From Cytobacillus solani (GTDB lineage: Bacteria; Bacillota; Bacilli; Bacillales; Cytobacillaceae): a DNA stretch of 64,000 bases. Numbering within the stretch: position 1 is the stretch's first letter; every line of letters begins with the position of its first letter. The stretch spans positions 1,491,361-1,555,360 of the forward strand of contig NZ_LJIX01000006.1 of assembly GCF_001420595.1 (NCBI RefSeq). The letters are read 5' to 3'. The notes beneath the pieces are model-generated. The model was not told the DNA's origin and made no database searches. It saw only the letters and a program-made list of their open reading frames with translations. Shown one piece after another: positions 45,601 through 53,083 of this stretch. The position numbers and the translations under genes are program-made.

Positions 45601-45928
45601 AATGGGTATTTCTGTAATAGGAGGATTAATCAGCAGTACCTTCTTAACTCTATTTGTTATACCAGTCGTATACAGTTTTTTTGATAAAGATACGAGACGT
45701 CTGAATAAAATGTATGCTACGCCAGATGGTCATCTGATTCCAGCCTATTTACTTGAAGACCGTACTGAAACGGATAAGTATAAAGAAAGAGAAGCAAGCA
45801 AAGAGGATTCGTTTCCTGTTGATGATCCAAAGCTAGGGAAATTTAGCAAGGAAGATATGGCAATTATGCTTGAAGAACTGTTAAAAATAGTAAATCAAGA
45901 TAGAAATAATAATCATGAGGAAAAGTAA
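42650..45928 (+). CDS. swrC: RND-family efflux transporter (SwrC/AcrB type)
   Basis: 1092 residues, the size of HAE-RND pumps. N-terminal SIKRPIFTLVTMFLILILGI and the proton-relay helix with GIGMLVDNAIVVIENIYRH; a symmetric second half carries GIVVNNAIVIVDYINQ. Two large extracytoplasmic loops follow helices 1 and 7. In B. subtilis SwrC supports surfactin resistance and swarming. No membrane-fusion protein is adjacent, as expected for Gram-positives. C-terminal tail of about 70 charged residues. Confidence 0.92.
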   Translation: MRMSSFSIKRPIFTLVTMFLILILGIVSVLNIPMKLIPDINPPVGVVVATYPGASPDEVVEKVTKPLEESLATLPGLKTMTSSSQESANFILMQFSWTTDIDEIQNEVIQRLDQAIIPDDADRPRFLKFDPSQFPIIQLSLSGENNSQVLRQLADQLKLELTKVEGVASVNLSGTAVKEVRVELDQGKLKEYGLSQEDIVHTIQANNISLPGDTILTNGKELTTRVISTIDSITTLKNLTVTVNPMNGQKISLQEVSKVELLNQDDRTITRTNQEPAVLLSVLQQSDANTAAVSKAFKVELEKLLDKEKFAGIDYDILFDQGDFIQLAIGNISSSLILGGLFAMVVLFFFLRNVKSPLIIGISIPYSVIFTFVLMFFSNFTLNIMTLGGLALGIGMLVDNAIVVIENIYRHLSMGKDSKEAALDGAKEVGGAITASTLTTIAVFIPVVFITGIIGELFTSFAMTISFSLFASLIVALTVVPMLASRLLKAPAANFEAKRQESKVMLMLEKAVKWSLQHRLAVILISLLLFGGGAYGLTTVGTQFLPNTDEGFFSIRVKLKNGSALTETEKVISALEKELQKEENVETYVSLVGTTQEGSFRGSRNANIAELYVKMKKVDKRDQTTFEFVDEVKKEIEQAAHKANESTEISFNLQSSAGTSPNTLTFSVRDVDVDRLNKNVEKIYNELNKLDDTTELSTDLMEKVEEVRITVDREKAMVHGLLPSQIAMIVNDVTRGNQSTQMIDDNTNIYQVIVEYDRGVTQNLDQLKTLLIKKPDGQFIPLEEVTVIEQGEGPVSIQRINQQSAVQFTLKYRSSTNLGAISKKVDKVIEDLGLSEETDIIFSGDRELLESSIDDMFMAFVLAIMFIYLVMAAQFESLKYPFVIMFTVPLMIIGVSIALTATRTPIGITAIIGIIVLAGIVVNNAIVIVDYINQKKESGIKTYDAIVISVKDRARPILMTALTTILGLIPLALGIGEGTEINQPMGISVIGGLISSTFLTLFVIPVVYSFFDKDTRRLNKMYATPDGHLIPAYLLEDRTETDKYKEREASKEDSFPVDDPKLGKFSKEDMAIMLEELLKIVNQDRNNNHEEK

Positions 45929-45954
45929 AGTCAAATGAATAAAATAAAAATTTG

Positions 45955-45982
45955 CCGTTAATCATGGATTAGCGGTTTTTTT
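45955..45982 (+). terminator. rho-independent terminator
   Basis: CCGTTAATC / GATTAGCGG with loop ATG and T-run. Confidence 0.75.
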
Positions 45983-46083
45983 ACGCTATAAAAGTAATAA
46001 TAAGATATATAACAAAAATGGGAAATTAGAATCAGTCCGATTAAAAGAGAGTGTTCTAATTATGGAGCGGTTGGTGATTTAGG

Positions 46084-46560
46084 GTGAAAACACTAGGTAA
46101 ACTGGAGGCTGTTTTATGGAGTATTGCACTTCCTGGATTCAGTCAGCTACTTACGGGCCAAATAATAAAAGGTACGCTTTTTGTATTGCTTGAATTCGTT
46201 ATTAATATGTACAGTAATTTTAATTCTGCTATCATGTTCAGCTTTCTAGGAGAAATTGATGACGCCATCCAAGTAATAAATTTTCAATGGCTAATGTTTT
46301 ATCCTTGTCTATACTTTTTTGCGATGTGGGATGCTTACCGAAGTGCGATGCCTGAGAAGGAAGAATTATCCTTCCTGCCATTTGTTTTTAGCGCCTATTT
46401 TGTTACAGTAGGTCTAATGTACTCCACGCGCATAAAATTATTTGGTACCTTAATAGGACCTGTATTTTTACCTATGCTATCTTTAATACCGGGTTTAATT
46501 ACTGGATTCTTAATTAGGTGGATTATATTATCAATTAAAACATCGCGTCTGCAGAAATAA
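46084..46560 (+). CDS. polytopic membrane protein, unknown function
   Basis: 158 residues, four to five hydrophobic helices. N-terminus LPGFSQLLTGQIIKGTLFVLLEF resembles the short glycine/proline repeat of TM2- or DUF5683-like proteins, but I cannot assign a family firmly. GTG start with GGTGAT upstream. Monocistronic, ended by a terminator. Confidence 0.6.
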   Translation: MKTLGKLEAVLWSIALPGFSQLLTGQIIKGTLFVLLEFVINMYSNFNSAIMFSFLGEIDDAIQVINFQWLMFYPCLYFFAMWDAYRSAMPEKEELSFLPFVFSAYFVTVGLMYSTRIKLFGTLIGPVFLPMLSLIPGLITGFLIRWIILSIKTSRLQK

Positions 46561-46578
46561 GAAGCATCTATCTAATGC

Positions 46579-46614
46579 AAAGCTTTAACAATTATTTTTG
46601 TTAAGGCTTTTTTA
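46579..46614 (+). terminator. rho-independent terminator
   Basis: AAAGCTTTAAC / GTTAAGGCTTT stem, T-run after. Confidence 0.75.
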
Positions 46615-46718
46615 GCTTTAATAAAAATTATTTATCAACCCCCAAAAACACCTCATAACAAATCGTACAGTTGTAATGAACAAGGCGGCCGCTTAAATCA
46701 TTTTATGAGGTGAAAGAG

Positions 46719-47864
46719 TTGAAATTTTTATCAAACAATGAATTACAGAAATTAGGAAAAACATCATTAGTGTTGTTACTTGCAGGGACATTCACATTTT
46801 CAACATCATTGGCTTCTGCCGCTGAAAACACAGCAGAAACAGAAAAATATGAGACAGTTGAATTGCCAGATAATCTTAGTGTACCTAAAGAAAGTCCAGA
46901 TGTGGCAAATGAAGACCAAGTTAACGGGGAGAAAGTCGAAGAAGAAACTCCCTCTTTATTACCAGGAAGCTTTTTCTATTTTGCTAAAGTTGCGTTGGAA
47001 AAAATAAAACTAGCATTCACATTCAATCAAGAAAAGGAAGCAAAGCTATTGGCGACTTTTGCTGCAGAGCGTTTAGCAGAAGCGGAGGCACTTTTTAAAG
47101 AAGGTAAGGAAGATGAAGCTCTTGACGCCATTAAAAATGCATTTGAAAGCTTAGAAAATGTAGAAACAATTATTGGAGAAGAAAAAGAATCTGTTGCAGA
47201 TGATGCAAATAACACGGATGAAAAGATAGAAAATGAAGATTCAATTTCAGAGGACTTAGAGACAGATGGCGTATCAGAGGATGTAATCGCTGAAAAAGAT
47301 GATGTGGATGAGTTATTATCGCAAAATATTATTGCTTTAACAGCAGCAATGGAGAAAGTGAAAAATCCAAAAGCAAAAGCTGCTTTACAAAAAAATATTG
47401 AAAAAAGTTATGCAAAGCTAGCTTCAAAAATAGAAAAAATGAAAGAAAAAGAAAAAAAGACAGATGAAGAAGTAGTTGAAGAGTCTACTTCAAGTACATC
47501 CTTAACAGCAGATAAAAGCTTGACTGAAAATTCTCAAGCAGAAGAAAATGTTGATGCAATAGAAGAGGTAACAACCGTGGAAAAGGAAGATGAGGTTGTT
47601 CCAGTAAAACAAAATAAGCAAGAAAAAGCTGTACAAAAGCAGGAAAAGAAAGTAGCTCATGAAGAAGCAAAAATTCAAAAAGCATTAATTAAAGAAGAAG
47701 CAAAAAATACGAAAGAAATGAAAAAGCAAGAAATGAAAGAAAATAAAGTGGCTTTAAAAGAAGAGAAGAAATTTGAAAAAGCCAAAACAGGAAATGACAA
47801 GCAAAATGACAGACAAAAGGGAAATGCACAAAAAGAACATGGGAAAAACAATGGAAATCAATAA
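46719..47864 (+). CDS. secreted DUF5667-domain protein with charged tail
   Basis: 381 residues. Signal peptide (SLVLLLAGTFTFSTSLASA), then SLLPGSFFYFAKVALEKIKLAFT marking a DUF5667 domain (about 85-150), helical central part, and a Lys/Glu-rich, probably coiled-coil C-terminus (about 220-381). TTG at 46719 is chosen: ATGAGGTG lies seven bases upstream and contains the alternative GTG. Sits directly before sigI-rsgI and shares promoter-like elements with sigI. Function unknown; a wall-associated role is inferred. Confidence 0.75.
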   Translation: MKFLSNNELQKLGKTSLVLLLAGTFTFSTSLASAAENTAETEKYETVELPDNLSVPKESPDVANEDQVNGEKVEEETPSLLPGSFFYFAKVALEKIKLAFTFNQEKEAKLLATFAAERLAEAEALFKEGKEDEALDAIKNAFESLENVETIIGEEKESVADDANNTDEKIENEDSISEDLETDGVSEDVIAEKDDVDELLSQNIIALTAAMEKVKNPKAKAALQKNIEKSYAKLASKIEKMKEKEKKTDEEVVEESTSSTSLTADKSLTENSQAEENVDAIEEVTTVEKEDEVVPVKQNKQEKAVQKQEKKVAHEEAKIQKALIKEEAKNTKEMKKQEMKENKVALKEEKKFEKAKTGNDKQNDRQKGNAQKEHGKNNGNQ

Positions 47865-47881
47865 TTAGTTAACCATATTAT

Positions 47882-47925
47882 GAAAGGAAGAGCAGTCCAT
47901 ATGTGGTCTACTTTTCCTTTTCATT
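47882..47925 (+). terminator. imperfect terminator hairpin
   Basis: GGAAGAGCAGTCCA / TGGTCTACTTTTCC stem with two mismatches, then TTTTC. Confidence 0.55.
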
Positions 47926-47993
47926 TTAGCATACCCTTATAAACTCTATTGGGACATCGTATGATATAATGTCTTGAATGAAGAGGTGAGGCT

Positions 47994-48746
47994 ATGCTAA
48001 GTATGCTATTCATGGCGAAAAAACGAAAAAGAACGCTTGAAGAAGCGATTCATTTAATACAGCAAGGTGATGCGGGCTTACAAAATGAAATCATTGATTC
48101 CTATAAGCCGTTTATCGCTAAAACAGTTTCCTCTGTATGTAAGCGATATATTCATGAATCTGACGATGAATTTAGCATTGGACTCATTGCTTTTAATGAA
48201 GCGATTCAAAAGTATAGTTCTGATAAGGGAAGCTCATTAATCAGTTTTGCAGAAGTGCTAATAAAAAGACGAGTGATTGATTATATTAGGCAACAGGCAA
48301 AATATCAACATTTAAGTGTGGATTTAACGTATGGCTTTATTGATGATGAGGAACAGCAGTCTGGAATGACTGTAGAAAATGAACGATCAATAGATGAATT
48401 TAGAAAAAAGACCGAAGAAGAATTAAGAAGAGAAGAAATCATTCAATTTACGGCTTTACTCCGTGAGTTTGCGCTTAGTTTCCAGGAATTGCTTGAGCAA
48501 TCGCCAAAACATGCAGATGCTAGGAAAAACGCCATGATTGTGGCAAAAAAGCTAACTGAAAATGAAGAGCTGAAACAAATATTATTAGATAAAAAAAGAC
48601 TCCCGATCAAAAAACTTGAGAAGGAGGTATCAATTAGTCGGAAAACGATCGAAAGAAACCGTAAATATATCATTGCGATCGCTCTCATACTAATTGGTGA
48701 TTATGTTTATTTAAAGGATTATATTAAAGGGGTGTTAGAAACGTGA
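47994..48746 (+). CDS. sigI: RNA polymerase sigma factor SigI
   Basis: 250 residues. Region 2 near residues 25-95 (DDEFSIGLIAFNEAIQKY, LIKRRVIDYIRQQ) and a divergent C-terminal DNA-binding region with ISRKTIERNRKYIIA, as in SigI-family factors. In Bacillus SigI responds to heat and envelope stress and is held by RsgI. The last bases overlap the rsgI start (GTGA), so both are translationally coupled. Confidence 0.92.
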   Translation: MLSMLFMAKKRKRTLEEAIHLIQQGDAGLQNEIIDSYKPFIAKTVSSVCKRYIHESDDEFSIGLIAFNEAIQKYSSDKGSSLISFAEVLIKRRVIDYIRQQAKYQHLSVDLTYGFIDDEEQQSGMTVENERSIDEFRKKTEEELRREEIIQFTALLREFALSFQELLEQSPKHADARKNAMIVAKKLTENEELKQILLDKKRLPIKKLEKEVSISRKTIERNRKYIIAIALILIGDYVYLKDYIKGVLET

Positions 48747-49846
48747 AAACAGGAATTATAATGGAAATGAACGAGCGTTTTTTAACACTGTTAACCCCTG
48801 AAGGTGAATTTCTTCGTGCACATAACCATCATAATCATTATCAGCTTGGCCAAGAAATAGAGTTTTTTCCGGTTGAAATCGATGAAATGAAAAAGTCAAT
48901 TCTTCCCCCCTTTTTCCAAAGCTTTAAAGGGAAAGCTATTTTCTCTGTTGCACTAATCTTAATGCTTACCTTTGCTAGTCTTATTCCATTACTAGGATCG
49001 AATGAAGTGTATGCCTATATGTCAATTGATGTTAATCCTAGTATTGAATTAGGGATTAATGATAACTTCCAAGTAATTGAATTCGTGTCTTATAATCATG
49101 CGGGGAAAAAAATCATCGATAAGATCCATAATTGGAAAAAGAAAAATATTCATGTCTTAGCAAATGAAATACTTCAAGAGATGAAAGTGCAGGGGTATAT
49201 AAAACCAAATCGGGAAATAGTGATAGCTACAGTTTATAAAGAGAACCAACTAGAGAAGAGTAAGCGTTGGGAAGCAGAAATGAATGAAATTAAGAATACA
49301 ATTAATAAAGAAAATCTTGAGCTGAAGGTTGTCGAAGGGTCAAATGAAGATAGAGCACAAGCGAAAGAAGAGGGGTTAACTACAGGTCAATTTAAGACAA
49401 AGCAATTGAATACGAAACCAGCAGCTACACAACATTCAGAAGAAAAACCATTAAAGTATGATTCAAAAAGACGAGAGAATCCGAATGATAAGAATCTAAC
49501 TCAAAATCAATCAAAGAAACAGCCAGATCAACAAGCAGAACAACAGACAAAAGTGCAATTGCCAGAAAAACAGCATGAGAATGACAAAACGAATGGCCCT
49601 TCCTATAGAAAAGATCCAGAGTTTAATAACAGGACACAAATCCCTCCAGGCCATGAAAAGATAATGGAGAGGAAACAAAATCAGTCTAAAGAGGAAAAAC
49701 GAAGGGAATACAAGGATAAAAGAATTCCTCCGGGTCAGAATAAAAAACAGGAAAAAAAGCATGATTATAGGGATGAGAATAACGATCGAAAGCTGCATAG
49801 TAACAAAAAAGAAAATCAACATCACAAAAATCAAAAAGATGACTAA
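48743..49846 (+). CDS. rsgI: anti-sigma-I factor RsgI
   Basis: 367 residues. Cytosolic RsgI N-domain (1-55, MEMNERFLTLLTPEGEF) binds SigI; one membrane helix at about 62-84; a juxtamembrane domain with SIDVNPSIELGIN, the conserved motif around which related RsgI proteins are processed. From about residue 200 to the end the extracytoplasmic part is low-complexity, rich in Q, N, K and E, with two IPPG[HQ] motifs instead of a carbohydrate-binding module. GTG start overlapping sigI. Confidence 0.9.
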   Translation: MKTGIIMEMNERFLTLLTPEGEFLRAHNHHNHYQLGQEIEFFPVEIDEMKKSILPPFFQSFKGKAIFSVALILMLTFASLIPLLGSNEVYAYMSIDVNPSIELGINDNFQVIEFVSYNHAGKKIIDKIHNWKKKNIHVLANEILQEMKVQGYIKPNREIVIATVYKENQLEKSKRWEAEMNEIKNTINKENLELKVVEGSNEDRAQAKEEGLTTGQFKTKQLNTKPAATQHSEEKPLKYDSKRRENPNDKNLTQNQSKKQPDQQAEQQTKVQLPEKQHENDKTNGPSYRKDPEFNNRTQIPPGHEKIMERKQNQSKEEKRREYKDKRIPPGQNKKQEKKHDYRDENNDRKLHSNKKENQHHKNQKDD

Positions 49847-49879
49847 TAAAAGTCCGGTGTATAACCGGACTTTTTGTTG

Positions 49880-49998
49880 TCTAGCTCCAGCGCCTACCCC
49901 CTCGAGGTCACAAGCCAATCCTCCCAGAAAGGTAAAGAACACCTTTCCGTGAGGATCGTCTTGTGCTTGTCGGGGGTGAGCAAGGCGCTTCCGCTTTT
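49880..49998. repeat. dispersed hairpin repeat, copy B
   Basis: TCTAGCTCCAGCGCCTACCC at the left end, AAGGCGCTTCCGCTTTT at the right. Same inverted ends as copy A, with internal GGTAAAGAACACCTTTCC. About 119 bases, directly after rsgI, so it can also act as a terminator. Confidence 0.8.
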
Positions 49999-50002
49999 CT
50001 AT

Positions 50003-50209
50003 TTAGATTTGTGGATTATTGTTTCCCGCCATTTGAGCTTGAGCTTGTTTGACCAGCCTTTTTGTAATTTCGCCCCCAACGGACCCATTTGCCCTTGATA
50101 CAGTGTCAGACCCTAAATGAACCCCGAACTCTTGGGCAATTTCATACTTAACTTGATCTAAGTATTGTTCAATACCAGGAACTAATAGCTTGTTGCTGCT
50201 TCTTGCCAT
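50003..50209 (-). CDS. alpha/beta-type small acid-soluble spore protein
   Basis: 68 residues. [15 protein letters not shown] at the N-terminus, protease site EFGVHLG and [15 protein letters not shown]. Paralogue of the SASP at 28235. ATG at 50209 has AGGGG nine bases upstream; the in-frame TTG at 50218 abuts it and is less likely. DNA-protecting spore protein. Confidence 0.95.
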   Translation of the reverse strand: MARSSNKLLVPGIEQYLDQVKYEIAQEFGVHLGSDTVSRANGSVGGEITKRLVKQAQAQMAGNNNPQI

Positions 50210-50347
50210 TTCTTTCAACCCCTTTACTATCGGTTACAGAGTATTAAATTTCCCTGTACTTGTATTATGGATAAATATCAACTAATTATTGATGGAAATA
50301 TTTACGGAATGTCCTTCCTTTCTCTGAAGAAAGTCAACAGAAATTTT

Positions 50348-50365
50348 TGTGAAATTATTTTCACA
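50348..50365 (+). promoter_or_regulatory. palindrome 1 upstream of the heme-copper operon
   Basis: TGTGAAATTATTTTCACA, an inverted repeat TGTGAA-N6-TTCACA. Resembles Crp/Fnr and Rex site halves, but the spacing is wider than either canonical site. Confidence 0.5.
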
Positions 50366-50385
50366 TATATGAACAAAATTTCAAA

Positions 50386-50404
50386 ATCACATTTGCTATG
50401 TGAT
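50386..50404 (+). promoter_or_regulatory. palindrome 2 upstream of the heme-copper operon
   Basis: ATCACATTTGCTATGTGAT, perfect seven-base arms with a five-base centre, about 32 bases before a TATAAT at 50436-50441 that lacks a good -35. The layout suggests an activator-dependent promoter. Confidence 0.5.
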
Positions 50405-50476
50405 ATTATGCACTATTCGTCACAATCCCTTCACCTATAATGAGAACAGATATCACACAAGGAGGGGATTAATTCA

Positions 50477-50623
50477 ATGGAAACAAAAAATAAGTCAAAA
50501 ACAGAAATGGTTTCAAATCAAGAAGAAACCCATAAAGGGACAATCGTTTCTGTCACTGTGGTTGGATTAGTAATTCTTGTTACGTATTTAGTATTATACG
50601 GTCTGTATATGGCTAGATTTTAG
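50477..50623 (+). CDS. heme-copper reductase subunit IIA (small)
   Basis: 48 residues: hydrophilic N-terminus and one membrane helix (SVTVVGLVILVTYLVLYGLYMARF). This is the size and place of subunit IIA in ba3-type (B-family) heme-copper enzymes, which supplies the missing N-terminal helix of subunit II. ATG after GGAGGGG. Thirteen bases before subunit II. Confidence 0.8.
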   Translation: METKNKSKTEMVSNQEETHKGTIVSVTVVGLVILVTYLVLYGLYMARF

Positions 50624-50635
50624 GGGGGAAGAAAA

Positions 50636-51097
50636 ATGCATCGTTCTGAAAAGATATGGTTAACATTAAGTTTCGGTATGATCATGGCATTTATGATCTT
50701 TGCAGGTTATCAAGCATTTGCTTTAGAAATGGGACCACCAAGTCATGGTGAAAGAATAGATCCACAAAAGGTCGATCAAACGGCACCTTTTGATCAGCCT
50801 GGGATTAAACAAATTGGCGAAAATGAATATGAAGTAGTGATGACATTACAAGTATTCAGCTTTACTCCTAGTGATATTGAAGTTCCAGCTGGATCTACTG
50901 TACATTTCACATTGACTTCTAAAGATGTTGTACATGGATTCCAAGTAGCGGGAACAAACATTAATGCAATGGTTATGCCAGGGTATGTGCAAAAAATTAC
51001 ACAAAAGTTTGATAAAGCTGGTGAATATTTAGTACTTTGTAATGAATATTGTGGTGCAGGTCACCAATTAATGGGCACCACTATTACTGTTAAATAA
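50636..51097 (+). CDS. heme-copper reductase subunit II with CuA site
   Basis: 153 residues: one N-terminal membrane helix and an extracytoplasmic cupredoxin domain. All CuA ligands are visible: His in DVVHGF, then CNEYCGAGHQLM near the end (two Cys, His, Met, with Glu carbonyl position). It accepts electrons from cytochrome c and passes them to subunit I. ATG after GGGGGG. Part of the operon with IIA and I. Confidence 0.9.
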   Translation: MHRSEKIWLTLSFGMIMAFMIFAGYQAFALEMGPPSHGERIDPQKVDQTAPFDQPGIKQIGENEYEVVMTLQVFSFTPSDIEVPAGSTVHFTLTSKDVVHGFQVAGTNINAMVMPGYVQKITQKFDKAGEYLVLCNEYCGAGHQLMGTTITVK

Positions 51098-51112
51098 AGG
51101 AGGGAAGCTAGC

Positions 51113-52810
51113 GTGGAAACAGTCATCTCACAAACAGGAAATGCAAGCGTATTCAAGGAAAAAGCGAATAAAATACTTGGAGTCAATCTTCAGGATGCTA
51201 AAATATCGAAATCATATTTATCTGTTGCATTTATTGCTCTATTAATCGGCGGAACTTTAGGATTATTACAGGGGTTAAACCGTGCAGGATTATTGGAATT
51301 ACCATCATGGCTTAACTACTATCAAGTGTTAACAGCACACGGATTATTACTAGTCGTTGTGTTTTCAGCTACTTTTACAATTGGTTACTTTTATGCTGGT
51401 ATGTCTCATACATTAGGGGGACTACTTCCAAAAGTTAGAACAATGGTTTGGATTGGCTTTTGGTTAAAAATAATAGGTGTCGTTCTAGTAGTAATACCAG
51501 TATTAATGAATAAAGCTTCTGTAATGTATACTTTCTACCCGCCAATGGCTGCTGACCCAATGTTCTACTTTGGTCTAGTATTCGTTGTACTTGGTGTATG
51601 GATGGCCTGCTTTGGCGGATTCATTCAAGTAGCTAATTGGAGAAAAAATCATAAAGGTCAGCATCTTCCAATCTTTTCATTCTTTGCAACAGGAGTATTT
51701 GTATTATTAGTTGGTGCAACAGCATTCGTTGCAGTGGAAGTTATTTTCATGATTATCCCTTGGTCTCTTGGCTGGGTTGATACGATTAATGTAATGGTTG
51801 CTCGTACATTGTTCTGGGCATTTGGTCACACGGCAGTTAATATTTGGTATTTAACAGCAGTTTCTGCCTGGTATGTAATTGTACCAAAAGTTATTGGCGG
51901 AAAACGATGGAGTGATTTACTAACTCGTATCGTTGTTATTGCCTTAGTAATTATGAATATTACTGGTGGATTCCACCATCAAATCGTTGACCCTGGTATT
52001 TCAGAATCAGTTAAATACATGCACGTATTCATGAGTTTAGCGATTGGATTCCCATCTTTAATGACTGCTTACGCAATGTTTGCTGTATTTGAAAAAACTG
52101 CAAGAAAACAAGGCGGAAAAGGTTTAATCGGCTGGTACAAGAAAATGCCATGGAGTGATGTTCGTTTCCTTGCACCATTTATCGCAATGCTTGCTTTTAT
52201 CCCTGCAGGTGCAGGCGGTATCGCTCAAACTACGAACCAATTAGACCAAGTTGTTCATAACTCAATGTGGATCGTTGGACACTTCCACTTAACATTAGGT
52301 ATGTCAGTAGCAATGACATTCTTCGGTATTAGTTATTGGCTTGTTCCTTATTTATCAAAACGAGTATTGACTAAAGGAATGAACCAATTTGGGGTTGTTA
52401 CAACAGTAATTTGGACAATAGGTATGATTACTATGTCCGGTGCTATGCATACGGTTGGATTATTTGGTTCACCGCGTAGAACGTCTTATACAACATATTT
52501 TGATAATGCAACAGCTTTAAGCTGGGACCCATATTTAATTTTCCTAGCAATTGGCGGTACATTATTAATGATTGCCGCAATCATGCAAGTTTATGCAGTG
52601 TTTAACCTAATGTTCTTTGCTCCAAAAGGGGAAACAGAATTCCCAATTGCTGAAGTAGAAGACGGAGAAGCAAAAACTCCATATTGGACTGAACGTTGGG
52701 GTGTTTGGATCATTCTTATGATCATCGTTGTTGCAATGGCATATGTCATTCCATTAACAGACTTTATCGTAAATGCACCTCCAGGATCACCACCGTTTAA
52801 AACTTGGTAA
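51113..52810 (+). CDS. B-family heme-copper reductase subunit I, NO-reductase-like
   Basis: 565 residues, about 13 membrane helices. Ligand histidines are intact: His76 (low-spin haem, LTAHGLL), His239 (GHTAVN), His288/His289 (GFHHQ) for CuB, and His390/His392 (GHFHL). The residue four after His239 is Asn243, where oxygen reductases have the crosslinked tyrosine (GHPxVY). Its loss, with CuA subunit II beside it, fits CuA-type NO reductases better than a ba3 oxidase. Automatic annotation would call it a ba3 cytochrome c oxidase. GTG start after GGAGGG. NO reduction is inference. Confidence 0.85.
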   Translation: METVISQTGNASVFKEKANKILGVNLQDAKISKSYLSVAFIALLIGGTLGLLQGLNRAGLLELPSWLNYYQVLTAHGLLLVVVFSATFTIGYFYAGMSHTLGGLLPKVRTMVWIGFWLKIIGVVLVVIPVLMNKASVMYTFYPPMAADPMFYFGLVFVVLGVWMACFGGFIQVANWRKNHKGQHLPIFSFFATGVFVLLVGATAFVAVEVIFMIIPWSLGWVDTINVMVARTLFWAFGHTAVNIWYLTAVSAWYVIVPKVIGGKRWSDLLTRIVVIALVIMNITGGFHHQIVDPGISESVKYMHVFMSLAIGFPSLMTAYAMFAVFEKTARKQGGKGLIGWYKKMPWSDVRFLAPFIAMLAFIPAGAGGIAQTTNQLDQVVHNSMWIVGHFHLTLGMSVAMTFFGISYWLVPYLSKRVLTKGMNQFGVVTTVIWTIGMITMSGAMHTVGLFGSPRRTSYTTYFDNATALSWDPYLIFLAIGGTLLMIAAIMQVYAVFNLMFFAPKGETEFPIAEVEDGEAKTPYWTERWGVWIILMIIVVAMAYVIPLTDFIVNAPPGSPPFKTW

Positions 52811-52811
52811 T

Positions 52812-52935
52812 ACGAAAAGCGGAAACGGCTTGTTTAGCCCCGACATGCATAAGACGCTTATGAAAGAAGGCGTACTTTGCCTTCGTTCATTAAGTGGCTT
52901 ATGACCTCGAGGGGCTAGCCGTTGGAGCTAGACAA
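52812..52935. repeat. dispersed hairpin repeat, copy C (reverse)
   Basis: Reverse orientation: starts ACGAAAAGCGGAAACGGCTTG and ends GTTGGAGCTAGACAA, with GACCTCGAGGGGCTAG matching the complement of copies A and B. Internal sequence diverges. Follows the subunit I stop directly. Confidence 0.75.
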
Positions 52936-52967
52936 TACGAAAAGCGGAAGCGCTACGAGCACTGGAG
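52936..52967. repeat. truncated repeat end, copy C2
   Basis: TACGAAAAGCGGAAGCGCTACG repeats the start of copy C right after it, then stops matching. A partial tandem copy. Confidence 0.6.
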
Positions 52968-53083
52968 AAAGATAATTGATAAATAAAGAGATAGCTCGAT
53001 GTTTTGGGCTATCTCTTTCTGCTCAAAAAAGAATAAAAAGTTTTTAGGAACAGACAGTAAATAAGATTTGGGAAGTGTTTTCC

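Noticed and set aside
46687-46694. GCGGCCGC (NotI-like) palindrome before the DUF5667 gene
   Set aside because: Striking in AT-rich DNA, but it sits alone without partner site, vector sequence or cloning scar around it; treated as chance.
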